Assembly: GCF_001014975.1 (NCBI RefSeq)
Contig: NZ_BBXA01000013.1
Span: 496,001-560,000, forward strand
Source: Novosphingobium sp. MD-1
GTDB taxonomy: Bacteria; Pseudomonadota; Alphaproteobacteria; Sphingomonadales; Sphingomonadaceae
DNA: 64,000 nucleotides
Reading direction: 5' to 3'
The notes under the pieces are model-generated. The model searched no databases, was not told where the DNA came from, and saw nothing but the letters and a program-made list of their open reading frames with translations. Below, in pieces: positions 53,463 through 62,692 of this stretch (positions are counted from its first letter, which is position 1; every line of letters starts with the position of its first letter). The translations under genes and the position numbers were made by a program.

Positions 53463-54235
53463 GCGTGCTTCTCAGCCTGCGCGACCTGTGGGTCGAATAC
53501 GGCGACAAGGTCGTGCTCGAACGGGTGAACCTCGATATCGAGGCCGGTTCCTTCGTCTCGATCATCGGCCCGTCCGGCGCGGGCAAGAGCAGCCTGCTGC
53601 GCGTCGTTCTCGGGCAGGAGCGGCCCACGCGCGGCTCGATCCTGCTCGATGGCGTGCCGCTAGCGCCCGAATGCGGCCCGGATCGCGGCGTGGTGTTCCA
53701 GCGCTATTCCGTGTTCCCGCACCTCTCCGCCCTGCGCAACGTGATGTTCGGGCTGGAATGCGCGGAAGCGCCCTTCACCGCGCGGCTGTTCGGCGCACGC
53801 CGGCGCGCCGCGGCGGCCGAAGCGGAGGCGATGCTCGCCGCGGTCGGCCTGGGCGACAGTCTGAACCTGCTGCCGGCGCAGATGTCGGGGGGGATGCAGC
53901 AACGGCTGGCCATTGCGCAAGCGCTGATCAAGCGCCCGCGCATCCTGCTGCTCGACGAACCCTTCGGCGCGCTCGATCCGGGCATCCGCGCCGATATGCA
54001 CGCTCTCATCACGCAGTTGTGGCGGGACTATTCGCTGACCATCCTGATGGTCACGCACGACCTGCGCGAGGCGTTCGCGCTGGGTACGCGCGTGCTCACG
54101 CTCGACAAGCGCCGGATCGATCCGCACGCGCCGCACCGCTTTGGCGCGACCGCTGTTTACGACCTGCGACTGAAGCCTCGTCCGGTTCCGACGAACGACG
54201 AGAGTATTACACTTGACCAAGTTAGTAATAATTGA
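53459..54235 (+). CDS. ABC transporter ATPase
   Basis: 258 residues. Start TTG 53459 overlaps the permease stop (TTGA) and has GGAG ~8 nt upstream; GTG 53465 is an alternative. Walker A is GPSGAGKSS, Q-loop FQRYSVFPHL, signature MSGGMQQRL and Walker B ILLLDEPFGALD. It drives import by the two preceding gene products. Its last codons (ESITLDQVSNN) are written in an operator copy (54205-54230), so the coding end is shaped by a regulatory site. Confidence 0.95.
   Translation: MSVLLSLRDLWVEYGDKVVLERVNLDIEAGSFVSIIGPSGAGKSSLLRVVLGQERPTRGSILLDGVPLAPECGPDRGVVFQRYSVFPHLSALRNVMFGLECAEAPFTARLFGARRRAAAAEAEAMLAAVGLGDSLNLLPAQMSGGMQQRLAIAQALIKRPRILLLDEPFGALDPGIRADMHALITQLWRDYSLTILMVTHDLREAFALGTRVLTLDKRRIDPHAPHRFGATAVYDLRLKPRPVPTNDESITLDQVSNN
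54205..54230. promoter_or_regulatory. NikR-like operator 2, inside the ATPase gene end
   Basis: TATTAC-N14-GTAATA again, ending 18 nt before the NikR-like regulator start (54248) and encoding the last residues of the ATPase. A TTGACC -35-like element lies in the spacer. It would give self-control of the regulator and the enzyme genes after it, separate from the transporter genes. Confidence 0.85.
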
Positions 54236-54247
54236 GAGACCTGCGTC

Positions 54248-54772
54248 ATGAGCACCGAGCCTCCTCTAGCCAACCTCGCCCGGCTCAGCATGAGCCTTCC
54301 GGCGGAACTCTTCCGCCAGCTTGACGTGATGGTGGAGGAACGCGGCCTGCCGTCGCGTTCCCAGCTGATCGCCGAACTGATTCGCCACGCCCTGGCCGAG
54401 CATGAAGCCCTGACCCGGCCCGACGAAATGCTCGCCGGCACGATCACGCTGGTCTATCGCGGCGATCGCGGACGCGTGCGGCACCAGCTCGCCCAGACGC
54501 AGGCCGACTATCTCAAGGAAGTCATCTCCTCGCAGCACGTCTTCCTGGAAGACGATCAGTCGCTCGAAGTCCTGCTCGTGCAGGGGCCGGCGGTGCGGCT
54601 GAAGGCGCTGTGCGATGCGCTGCGCGGCATTCGCGGTGTCCACCAGCTCGAACTGGTCACGACGACCGCCCTGCTTCCGCCGCTCTACGAACAGGATGAT
54701 ATCGAGGCGGAAGGCACCGGCGCGCGGGAACAGAAGCTGCCACGCGGCGCGCGCAAGGGAGCGGCCGCATGA
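54248..54772 (+). CDS. NikR-like ribbon-helix-helix regulator without the nickel-site residues
   Basis: 174 residues. The N-terminal ribbon-helix-helix (about 11-50: ARLSMSLPAELFRQLDVMVE, SRSQLIAELIRHAL) binds DNA. The ferredoxin-like ACT domain of NikR follows (about 62-140) and a ~30-residue basic tail is extra. Aligned without gaps at offset +10 to E. coli NikR as I remember it, nickel ligands H76, H87, H89 and C95 become A86, H97, F99 and S105. Only one is kept, so a nickel sensor is unlikely. It is encoded inside the operon and a matching palindrome lies 18 nt upstream. I infer that it binds TATTAC-N14-GTAATA sites and senses the pathway's substrate or a product. Confidence 0.9.
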   Translation: MSTEPPLANLARLSMSLPAELFRQLDVMVEERGLPSRSQLIAELIRHALAEHEALTRPDEMLAGTITLVYRGDRGRVRHQLAQTQADYLKEVISSQHVFLEDDQSLEVLLVQGPAVRLKALCDALRGIRGVHQLELVTTTALLPPLYEQDDIEAEGTGAREQKLPRGARKGAAA

Positions 54773-55593
54773 GCGCCGCGCTGGCCGATCCGCTCGCCGC
54801 GCGCGATCACGCGCGGGCCATGGGCGGCACGAAAGTGGAAGCGATGCCGGTGCTTCCGCCGGTCGCCGAAGACCTCCCCGCCGGTGTCCCTGCCGACGAC
54901 CTGCTGTGGGAAGAAGTGGTCGCCGCCGGCGGCTATGCCACGCGCCGGCTGGCGCGCGGCACCCGCCTGCGCCTGATCGACCTGCGCGGCGATGCCTGTG
55001 CCTCGCTGATGGTCTTCAACGCCGAACTGCCGACCGAACGGCTCAACGTCGCCGATACGGTCAAGGTCCAGTGGAACGCCTACCTGGGCGCGGGCAAGCT
55101 GCTGCTGTCGGACATGGGCCGGGTGCTGATGAGCATCGTCGAGGACGACGCCGGAACGCACGATGCGTTCTGCGGCACCTCCAACGCAGCTACCAACAGC
55201 GCCCGCTACGGTGAAGGCCGCAACAGCGGCGCCTTCCCCAACGGGCGCGACCGCCTGCTGCTGGGCGCGGCGAAGCACGGCCTTGGCCGGCGCGATGTCC
55301 ACCCCTGCATCAACCTGTTCAAGGGCACGCGGATCGAGACCGACGGCGCCATCACGCCGCTGGTCGGCCCCTACAAACCCGGCCGCACCGTGCTGCTGCG
55401 GGCCGAGATGGACGTGATCGTGGTCATCGCGAACTGTCCGCACGTGCTGGATCCGCGGCCGGACTGGACTGTGACCCCGCTGCGCCTTTCGGCCTGGCGC
55501 GGCCCGGTAACGCCCACGGACGACGCGATCCGCAACGCGACGCCGGAAGGCCTGCGCGCCTTCCTCAACGTCGAAGATTACTACCGCCGCTAG
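54769..55593 (+). CDS. Urea-carboxylase-associated DUF1989 protein (long form), carboxyguanidine deiminase subunit
   Basis: 274 residues; start overlaps the regulator stop (ATGA). DUF1989 core: YATRRLARGTRLRLIDLRGD, then the Cys/His-rich metal-type segments FCGTSNAATN, HPCINLF and ANCPHVLDP. Genes of this pair were long called urea amidolyase-associated proteins. In guanidine-degrading bacteria they were shown, as I recall, to form carboxyguanidine deiminase (CgdAB), which turns carboxyguanidine into allophanate and ammonia. Its place between the transporter and the carboxylase fits that role. Confidence 0.9.
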   Translation: MSAALADPLAARDHARAMGGTKVEAMPVLPPVAEDLPAGVPADDLLWEEVVAAGGYATRRLARGTRLRLIDLRGDACASLMVFNAELPTERLNVADTVKVQWNAYLGAGKLLLSDMGRVLMSIVEDDAGTHDAFCGTSNAATNSARYGEGRNSGAFPNGRDRLLLGAAKHGLGRRDVHPCINLFKGTRIETDGAITPLVGPYKPGRTVLLRAEMDVIVVIANCPHVLDPRPDWTVTPLRLSAWRGPVTPTDDAIRNATPEGLRAFLNVEDYYRR

Positions 55594-55610
55594 CCAAGGA
55601 ATTCGCCAGC

Positions 55611-56246
55611 ATGAGCGACGACCCCCATACCACCGGGCTTCCCGGCACCATCGTGCATGACGAAATCGTGCCGTCGCGCGCGCCGTGGCTGCATCATGTC
55701 GCGGCCGGGCAAACGCTGCGGATCGTCGATCTGGAAGGCAACCAGGCGGTCGATTTCCTGCTCTATGCCACCGCCGACGATGCCGAACGCTACAGCGCGC
55801 AGGATACCGTCGCGGCGCAGGGCAACCTGTTCCTGCGGGAAGGAACGGTGCTGCGATCCAACGAGGGGCGGCCGATGATGGTCATCACCGGCACCTCGGT
55901 CGATTACCACGACACCATCGGCGGGGCGTGTTCGTGCGAATCCAACACCCTGCGCTATGGCCACCACACCAAGGCGCAGCACGCCTGCGTCGAGAACTTC
56001 CTTGAGGCGAACCTGATCGAAGGGCGCAGCAAGCGCGACATCGTTTCGAACATCAACTTCTTCATGAACGTTCCCGTCGAAGCCGACGGCGCGCTGGGCA
56101 TCGTCGACGGGATTTCGGCGCCGGGGCTCACGGTGGACCTGCGCGCGGAAATGGACGTGACGGTGGTCGTGTCCAACTGCCCGCAGATCAACAATCCCTG
56201 CAACGCGTTCAACCCGACGCCGGTACGGATGATCGTGGCGGCATGA
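55611..56246 (+). CDS. Urea-carboxylase-associated DUF1989 protein (short form), carboxyguanidine deiminase subunit
   Basis: 211 residues, 17 nt after the long paralogue, with AAGGA before ATG 55611. It repeats the DUF1989 layout: GQTLRIVDLEGNQAVDFLLY, then CSCESNTLRYGHHTK, ACVENF and SNCPQINNPCNAF, with conserved Cys and His likely to bind metal. It is expected to pair with the preceding protein as the deiminase that acts on the carboxylase product. The stop overlaps the carboxylase start (ATGA). Confidence 0.9.
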   Translation: MSDDPHTTGLPGTIVHDEIVPSRAPWLHHVAAGQTLRIVDLEGNQAVDFLLYATADDAERYSAQDTVAAQGNLFLREGTVLRSNEGRPMMVITGTSVDYHDTIGGACSCESNTLRYGHHTKAQHACVENFLEANLIEGRSKRDIVSNINFFMNVPVEADGALGIVDGISAPGLTVDLRAEMDVTVVVSNCPQINNPCNAFNPTPVRMIVAA

Positions 56247-59200
56247 GCTTCGATACTGTCCTGATCGCGAACCGGGGCGCCATCGCCACCCGGATCATCC
56301 GCACCCTGCGCCGCATGGGGCTGAAGTCGGTCGCCATCTATTCGGAAGCCGACGTGGCATCGCTTCATGTCTCGCAAGCCGACGAAGCGGTCTGCATCGG
56401 CCCGGCGCCGGCGGCGGAAAGCTATCTCAACGTCGCCGCGATTCTGGCGGCGGCCAAGGCGACGGGCGCGGGCGCGATCCATCCCGGCTATGGCTTCCTG
56501 GCCGAAAACGCCGAGTTCGCCGAAGCCTGCGCGGCGGCCGGCATCGCCTTCATCGGACCGAATCCCGACAATATCCGCACCTTCGGCCTCAAGCACAGCG
56601 CGCGCGCGCTGGCGCGCGAACATGGCGTGCCGCTGGCGCCGGGCACCGAACTGCTTCAGGACGAGGAAGAGGCAATCGCGGCCGCGCGCGAGATCGGTTA
56701 CCCGGTCATGCTGAAAGCCACGGCCGGTGGCGGCGGCATCGGCATGCGCGTGTGCGAGGACGACGACGCCGTGCGGCAGGGCTTCGCCGCCGTGGCCCGG
56801 CTGGGCGAAGGCAACTTCGGCGATGCCGGCGTGTTCCTGGAAAGCTACGTCGGTCGCGCGCGCCATATCGAAGTGCAGATCTTCGGCGATGGTGCCGGCC
56901 GGATCATGGCGCTGGGCGAGCGCGACTGTTCGCTTCAGCGGCGCAACCAGAAGGTGGTGGAAGAGGCCCTGGCGCCCAACCTGCCCGCAAGCGTGCGCGC
57001 CGAACTGATCGCCGCCGCCGTCCGGCTGGGCGAGGCGGCGAACTACAAGTCGGCCGGCACGGTCGAGTTCCTCTACGATGCCGAACGCGAGCGGTTCTTC
57101 TTCCTGGAGATGAACACGCGCCTGCAAGTCGAACACGGCGTGACCGAAGAGGTCATGGGCATCGACCTGGTCGAATGGATGATCCGCGGCGCGGCCGGCG
57201 ATTTCGCGATGCTAGATGCGCCGGCGCCGCAACCCAAGGGGCACGCCATCCAGGTGCGCCTCTATGCCGAAGACCCTGCGCTCGATTATCGCCCGACATC
57301 CGGCACGCTCACCGCGGTAAGTTTCCCCGGGGATATTCGCGCCGAAACATGGTGCATGGCGGGCACCACGGTCAGCGCGTGGTACGATCCGATGCTCGCC
57401 AAGCTGATCGTCCATGCGCCCACACGGGCCGAGGCGGTCACGGCGATGCAACAGTCGCTCGACGCCAGCCGCGTCGACGGAATCGAGACCAACCTGCGCT
57501 GGCTGCGCGATGTGGTGCGCGCGGCCCCGTTCGTGGCCGGCGATGTTTCCACCCGCCTGCTCGACGGGCTGAATTTCGGCCCGCGCGGCATCCGCGTGAT
57601 CAGCGGCGGCACCGCGACCACGGTGCAGGACTGGCCGGGCCGGCAAGGCCTGTGGGCCATCGGCGTGCCGCCATCCGGCCCGATGGACGACCAGTCGTTC
57701 CGTCTCGGCAACCGCCTGCTCGGCAATCCCGAAGGCACGGCCGGGCTGGAAATGACCATTACCGGGCCGATCCTGCTGTTTAACGCGCCCGCGCGCATCT
57801 GCCTGATGGGGGCGGACTTCAAGGCCCGGCTCGATGGCGTCCCGGTCGAACGCGGCGTGGCAATCGACATCGCGGCCGGGCAGACGCTGGCGTTCGGCCG
57901 CGTTACCGGCGGCGGGCTGCGCGGCTATATCCTGATCGCCGGCGGGCTCGACGTGCCGCCCTATCTCGACAGCCGCAGCACGTTCGAGCTGGGCCAGTTC
58001 GGCGGCCATGCCGCGCGCCGGCTGCTCGCGGGCGATACGCTGCATCCGGCGGGCGCGGCCACGGGCGATGCCCTTCCCGCCGCGCCGCTGCCCGATCTGG
58101 CGAAGGAATGGACGCTGCGCGTGCTCTATGGCCCGCACGGCGCGCCGGACTTCTTCACCGACGCGGACATCGACACCATTCTGGCGGCGGAATGGCAGGT
58201 CCACTACAACAGCAACCGCACCGGCGTGCGGCTGGTCGGCCCCAAGCCGCAATGGGCGCGCGCCGACGGGGGCGAGGCGGGGCTGCACCCGTCGAACATC
58301 CACGACAATCCCTATGCCATCGGCGCGGTGGATTTCACCGGCGACATGCCGATCATCCTCGGGCCTGATGGCCCCTCGCTCGGCGGTTTCGTCTGCCCGT
58401 TCGTGGTGATCGCGGCGGACCGCTGGAAGATCGGGCAACTCGCGCCCGGCGATCGCCTGTGCTTCCGCCCCGTGACGATCGAGGACGCGACCAAGGCCGA
58501 CGCGGCGCAGCGTGCGCTCGTCGCCAGCGGCACGGCGCCGGCGCCAGCCGCCGCGCGGGCTATCGTCGATCTTTCGCCGATCCTGGCCGATCTGCCGGCG
58601 AAGGGCGAGCGCCCGCGCACCGTCTATCGCCAGCAGGGCGATCGCAACATCCTGGTCGAATACGGCCCGATCGTGCTCGACATCGAGCTGCGCATCCGTG
58701 TCCACGCGCTGATGGCGGAGCTGGAGCGGATGGCGCTGCCCGGCGTGATCGACATCGTGCCCGGCATCCGTTCGCTCCAGTTCCATTTCGATGGGGTCCG
58801 GCTGGACCAGGGCGCCGCGCTGGCCGCGCTGATCGATGCGGAGGAGCGGCTGGGCGACCTGGAGGACTTCGCGGTGCCATCGCGCATCGTCCACCTGCCG
58901 CTGAGCTGGCGCGATCCCGCCACGATCGAGACGATCGAGAAGTACATGGCCGCCGTGCGCGACGATGCGCCATGGTGCCCGGACAACATCGAATTCATCC
59001 GCCGCGTCAACGGCCTGCCCGATGCCGACGCGGTGGAGCAGGTGATCTTCGACGCCAGCTACCTCGTGCTGGGCCTGGGCGATGTCTATCTGGGCGCGCC
59101 GGTGGCAACGCCGGTCGATCCCCGGCACCGGCTGGTCACGACCAAGTACAATCCCGCGCGCACCTGGACCCCGCCCAACGTGGTCGGCATCGGCGGCGCC

Positions 59201-59845
59201 TACATGTGCATCTACGGCATGGAGGGACCGGGCGGATACCAGCTGTTCGGCCGCACCATCCAGGTCTGGAACACGCACCGCGAGACCGATGCGTTCGAGG
59301 CCGGCAAGCCGTGGCTGCTACGCTTCTTCGACCAGATCCGCTTCTTCAAGGTGAGCGCCGAGGAACTGGCCGACTGGCGCCGGGATTTCCCCAGCGGGCG
59401 CCGGTCCATCCAGGTCGAGGAATCGGAGTTTCGGCTCGCCGATTATCGCGCGTTCCTGCGCGATAACGCCGAGACGATCGCGTCGTTCGAGGCGCAGCGT
59501 CAGGCGGCCTTCGATGCGGAACGCGCCGAATGGCAGCGCATCGGCGAATTCGACCGGGTGACCGACCTGACCGATCAGGACAGTGGAGCGGAGTCCGCCG
59601 TCGCCATCGAGGTTCCCGATGGCGCCGACGTGATCGAGGCGCCGTTCGGCGGTGTTGTGTGGAAGCTGCTGGTCGCGCCCGGCGACACGGTGGAAGCCGG
59701 TGATACGATCGCGGTGATCGAAGCGATGAAAATGGAATGCCCGGTCGAAAGCCCCGGCGCGGGCACGGTGGCCGCGCTCTATCTCGAGGAGCGGCAATCG
59801 CTGCTGCCCGGCGCGCCGATGCTGGCCTTGAGCCCGCTGGCATGA
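56243..59845 (+). CDS. Biotin-dependent guanidine (or urea) carboxylase
   Basis: 1200 residues, the size of bacterial urea carboxylase. The N-terminal biotin carboxylase (1-~450) has the ATP loop ATAGGGGIGMR and EMNTRLQVEHGVTEE. The carboxyltransferase covers about 470-1100. The C-terminal biotin carrier has EAMKMEC with K1163 biotinylated. In the active site segment AVDFTGDMP there is D697. By my offset this matches Kluyveromyces N1330, which is Asn in urea carboxylases and, as I recall, Asp in guanidine carboxylases. With the two DUF1989 proteins upstream, guanidine is the likelier substrate: guanidine + HCO3- + ATP gives carboxyguanidine. Start and stop overlap both neighbours. Confidence 0.95.
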   Translation: MSFDTVLIANRGAIATRIIRTLRRMGLKSVAIYSEADVASLHVSQADEAVCIGPAPAAESYLNVAAILAAAKATGAGAIHPGYGFLAENAEFAEACAAAGIAFIGPNPDNIRTFGLKHSARALAREHGVPLAPGTELLQDEEEAIAAAREIGYPVMLKATAGGGGIGMRVCEDDDAVRQGFAAVARLGEGNFGDAGVFLESYVGRARHIEVQIFGDGAGRIMALGERDCSLQRRNQKVVEEALAPNLPASVRAELIAAAVRLGEAANYKSAGTVEFLYDAERERFFFLEMNTRLQVEHGVTEEVMGIDLVEWMIRGAAGDFAMLDAPAPQPKGHAIQVRLYAEDPALDYRPTSGTLTAVSFPGDIRAETWCMAGTTVSAWYDPMLAKLIVHAPTRAEAVTAMQQSLDASRVDGIETNLRWLRDVVRAAPFVAGDVSTRLLDGLNFGPRGIRVISGGTATTVQDWPGRQGLWAIGVPPSGPMDDQSFRLGNRLLGNPEGTAGLEMTITGPILLFNAPARICLMGADFKARLDGVPVERGVAIDIAAGQTLAFGRVTGGGLRGYILIAGGLDVPPYLDSRSTFELGQFGGHAARRLLAGDTLHPAGAATGDALPAAPLPDLAKEWTLRVLYGPHGAPDFFTDADIDTILAAEWQVHYNSNRTGVRLVGPKPQWARADGGEAGLHPSNIHDNPYAIGAVDFTGDMPIILGPDGPSLGGFVCPFVVIAADRWKIGQLAPGDRLCFRPVTIEDATKADAAQRALVASGTAPAPAAARAIVDLSPILADLPAKGERPRTVYRQQGDRNILVEYGPIVLDIELRIRVHALMAELERMALPGVIDIVPGIRSLQFHFDGVRLDQGAALAALIDAEERLGDLEDFAVPSRIVHLPLSWRDPATIETIEKYMAAVRDDAPWCPDNIEFIRRVNGLPDADAVEQVIFDASYLVLGLGDVYLGAPVATPVDPRHRLVTTKYNPARTWTPPNVVGIGGAYMCIYGMEGPGGYQLFGRTIQVWNTHRETDAFEAGKPWLLRFFDQIRFFKVSAEELADWRRDFPSGRRSIQVEESEFRLADYRAFLRDNAETIASFEAQRQAAFDAERAEWQRIGEFDRVTDLTDQDSGAESAVAIEVPDGADVIEAPFGGVVWKLLVAPGDTVEAGDTIAVIEAMKMECPVESPGAGTVAALYLEERQSLLPGAPMLALSPLA

Positions 59846-61611
59846 GCGTGTCGTTCGCCCGGCGCGGCGTTGCCGCCACCGCCGCCGCTATCACCAGCGG
59901 AGAAACCAGCGCGCTCGCCGTGATGGAAGACACGCTGGCGCGCATCGCCGCCTACGATGCGGTGCAACCGCAGGCCTGGATCAGCCGCGCCGATCCCGAG
60001 GCGCTGCGCGAAGCCGCGCGTGCGGTGGACGCCCGCATCGCGGCGGGCGAAACGCTGCCGCTGGCGGGCGTGCCCTTTGCGGTGAAGGACAACATCGATG
60101 TCGCCGGCTTCGAGACGACAGCCGGCTGCCCCGCGTTCGCCTATCGCCCCGATGGTTCGTCGGACGTTGCCGCGCGGCTGACGGCGGCCGGCGCGATCTG
60201 CGTCGGCAAGACCAACCTCGATCAGTTCGCCACCGGCCTTGTCGGCACGCGCACGCCCTATGGCATTCCGCGCAATGTGCATAACCTCGCCTATGTCAGC
60301 GGCGGATCGAGTTCGGGTTCGGCGGTCGTCGTCGCGGCGGGGCTGGTGCCCTTCGCGCTCGGCACCGACACCGCCGGATCGGGCCGCGTGCCCGCCGCGT
60401 TCAACCATCTCGTCGGGTTCAAGCCCAGCAAGGGGCGGTGGAGCACACGCGGCCTTGTTCCCGCCTGCCGCACGATCGATTGCATCACCGCGTTTACCGA
60501 CGACATCGCCGGCGCGGCCCTGATCGATGCCGTGGTGGCGGGCTTCGATGCCGCCGATCCCTATTCCAAGCCGCTGGCCGATCGCCCGGTAGGCCGCGCG
60601 CGCATCGGCGTGCCACGCCGGGCGCAGCGCCTGTGGTTTGGCGATGCCGAATCCGAATACCTTTACGACCGCGCGCTTGAAAGGCTTGGCACGCTGGGCG
60701 AGATCGTGGAGATCGATATCACGCCACTGCAGGAAGCGGCGCAGCTTCTCTATGGTGGCCCCTGGGTGGCCGAACGCACCGCCGCCATCGCCGGCATTCT
60801 CGCCAGCGATCCGGAAGCGGTGGACGAGACGGTGCGCAAGGTCGTCGAACCGGGGCGCGACATCGGCGCGGTCGAACTGTTCAACGGCATCTATCGCCTG
60901 GCGGCGCTGAAGCGACAGGCCGACCTGATGTGGGACGCCATCGATGTGCTGGCCTTCCCCACTACCGGCACGACCTATCGCGTGGCGGAACTGCTGGCGG
61001 CGCCGATCGCGCTCAACAGCAACCTCGGCGCCTATACCAACTTCGTGAACCTGCTCGACATGGCCGCCGTGGCCGTGCCGGCCGGTACGCGCGCGAACGC
61101 CACGGGCTTCGGGATCACGCTCATCGGGCCTGCCGATACCGATCAGGGTCTTTTGACGCTGGCCAACGACTACCTGGCGGCCGCCGACTTGCCGCCGCCA
61201 CCGCCGCTCGATCTGGAGGGACGTATGCAGACCGTGAAACTCGCCGTCGTCGGCGCCCATCTCAAGGACATGCCGCTGCACTGGCAGCTTACCTCGCGCG
61301 ATGCCGCGTTCGTCGGCGCGTTCGAAACGGCATCCACGTACCGGCTCTATGCCATCGCCGACAGCGTGCCGCCCAAGCCCGCACTGGTGCACAACGCCGA
61401 TGGCGCGGCAATCGCGGTCGAGGTCTATGAACTCGATGTCGCCGCCTTCGGCAGCTTCGTGGCCGAAGTGGTTCCCCCGCTCGCGATCGGCACGGTGACG
61501 CTCGCCGACGGCAGCAGCGTGAAGGGTTTCGTCGCCGAACCACGCGCAATGGACGGGGCGACCGACATCACCCACCTGGGTGGCTGGCGCGCCTACATCG
61601 CGAGCCTCTAG
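59842..61611 (+). CDS. atzF: Allophanate hydrolase
   Basis: 589 residues; ATG 59842 overlaps the carboxylase stop. The amidase-signature half carries the Ser-cisSer-Lys triad, which by comparison with AtzF is K82 (AVKDNID), S156 (GGSSSGS) and S180 (TDTAGSGRVP). The C-terminal domain (about 450-589) includes LHWQLTSRDAAFVG. It cleaves allophanate to ammonia and CO2 in the cytoplasm, the last step of the guanidine/urea carboxylase route. It is the last gene of the operon; a repeat with two hairpins follows. Confidence 0.95.
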   Translation: MSVSFARRGVAATAAAITSGETSALAVMEDTLARIAAYDAVQPQAWISRADPEALREAARAVDARIAAGETLPLAGVPFAVKDNIDVAGFETTAGCPAFAYRPDGSSDVAARLTAAGAICVGKTNLDQFATGLVGTRTPYGIPRNVHNLAYVSGGSSSGSAVVVAAGLVPFALGTDTAGSGRVPAAFNHLVGFKPSKGRWSTRGLVPACRTIDCITAFTDDIAGAALIDAVVAGFDAADPYSKPLADRPVGRARIGVPRRAQRLWFGDAESEYLYDRALERLGTLGEIVEIDITPLQEAAQLLYGGPWVAERTAAIAGILASDPEAVDETVRKVVEPGRDIGAVELFNGIYRLAALKRQADLMWDAIDVLAFPTTGTTYRVAELLAAPIALNSNLGAYTNFVNLLDMAAVAVPAGTRANATGFGITLIGPADTDQGLLTLANDYLAAADLPPPPPLDLEGRMQTVKLAVVGAHLKDMPLHWQLTSRDAAFVGAFETASTYRLYAIADSVPPKPALVHNADGAAIAVEVYELDVAAFGSFVAEVVPPLAIGTVTLADGSSVKGFVAEPRAMDGATDITHLGGWRAYIASL

Positions 61612-61620
61612 CCGGAGTTG

Positions 61621-61678
61621 AGAGGGGCTGACGCAGCGCTTGCCCCTCTCCTAACCCTCTCCCCTGAAGGGAAGAGGG
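61621..61678. repeat. Intergenic double-hairpin element, probable bidirectional terminator
   Basis: Arms AGAGGGG/CCCCTCT (61621-61649) are followed by CCCTCTCCC/GGGAAGAGGG (61655-61678). Runs like CTCTCCTAACCCTCTCCC are common intergenic repeats in proteobacteria. It sits between two convergent genes and probably ends both transcripts. Confidence 0.7.
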
Positions 61679-61686
61679 CTACGCCG

Positions 61687-62613
61687 CTAATTCCCGATCT
61701 TGCCCGGCTTGGTCCACCACGAGAGCGTGTGCACGTCGTGCGAAGTCGTCCACACGCCCTTGCGCGTGTAGCGCAGCGCGCCGCTGCCCGAAGCCTTGCC
61801 CATGCGCGCGCGGATCGCCAGCGTTGCCGGGTCGATCACCACGAACACCTGGTCGGCGGTGGTGCGCAGCCACACCTTGCCGCCGCCAGTGTCGATATCG
61901 CCGTACTTGAGGTTATCGCCCACCTTGACCCGACCGGTGACGGCGCCCGTGGCGGGATCAATCCGCGCGACGGTGCCGTCGCCCTGCTCCTGCACCCACA
62001 CCGCGCCTTCGCCGGCGGCGAGGAAGCCCGGTTCCTTGCCCAGCGCGGTCTTCCGGGCAACGGCATTGGTCGCGGGATCGATGCGCTGGACGGACTGCTG
62101 CGCGCTGCTGACCGCCCACAGCGATCCCAGCCCGAAGGCCAGATAGAACGTGCCCGGATCGACCGGGATGGTCGCGATCACGCTGTTGGTCGCGGGATCG
62201 ATGCGCGAAACCGCGCCCTTGCCGTCGCTGGCGACCCAGATCGAGCCTGCACCCGCCACGACGTTCAGTTCGCCGAAGGGATTGGCAATGCCGGTCGGGA
62301 TCGTGGCAGTGATCTGCGCGGTGCGCGTGTCGATGCGCTTGAGCGCGCCTTCCTTGCAATCGGCGACCCACAGTGCACCGTCGGCCACGGCCATGGCGCC
62401 GCAGGGGCGCGTCATCGGCACTTCCGCGCGCTTGCCGCCGCGCGCCCACTGCTCCACCCTGCCCTTGTTGGTCGCCCACACCGTATCGCCATCCACCGCG
62501 AGGAAATCCGCGAAGCCCGGCACGGTGATGACCTGTTCTTCCTGCGCCTGCGCCGCAGGCGCCTCCACGCAAAGAGCGGCAAGCGCCACCATCGCCAACC
62601 CGAGCCTGTTCAT
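61687..62613 (-). CDS. Exported YncE/Vgb-like beta-propeller protein
   Basis: 308 residues with a signal peptide (about 1-24, ending AQAQ); GGAGAA precedes ATG 62613. It is made of ~40-residue propeller blades with repeated RIDPAT (VSRIDPATNSVIATI, VQRIDPATNAVARK, VARIDPATGAVTGR) and GSIWVASDG-type turns. Such proteins bind ligands or other proteins in the periplasm; the streptogramin lyase Vgb is a distant relative. No enzyme role is visible. Operator 3 (62693-62718) lies 80 nt upstream, which puts it in the same regulon as the guanidine-type operon. Confidence 0.88.
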   Translation of the reverse strand: MNRLGLAMVALAALCVEAPAAQAQEEQVITVPGFADFLAVDGDTVWATNKGRVEQWARGGKRAEVPMTRPCGAMAVADGALWVADCKEGALKRIDTRTAQITATIPTGIANPFGELNVVAGAGSIWVASDGKGAVSRIDPATNSVIATIPVDPGTFYLAFGLGSLWAVSSAQQSVQRIDPATNAVARKTALGKEPGFLAAGEGAVWVQEQGDGTVARIDPATGAVTGRVKVGDNLKYGDIDTGGGKVWLRTTADQVFVVIDPATLAIRARMGKASGSGALRYTRKGVWTTSHDVHTLSWWTKPGKIGN

Positions 62614-62692
62614 TTCGGTTCTCCTTCAAGGAAACAGCGCGTGCGCTTTCGCGGTGCAGCATTGTCCGAAACAACCTGCTTGTCCACGCCGT

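Noticed and set aside
61621..61678. CRISPR-like or REP array
   Set aside because: Only two different hairpins, no regular repeats and spacers.
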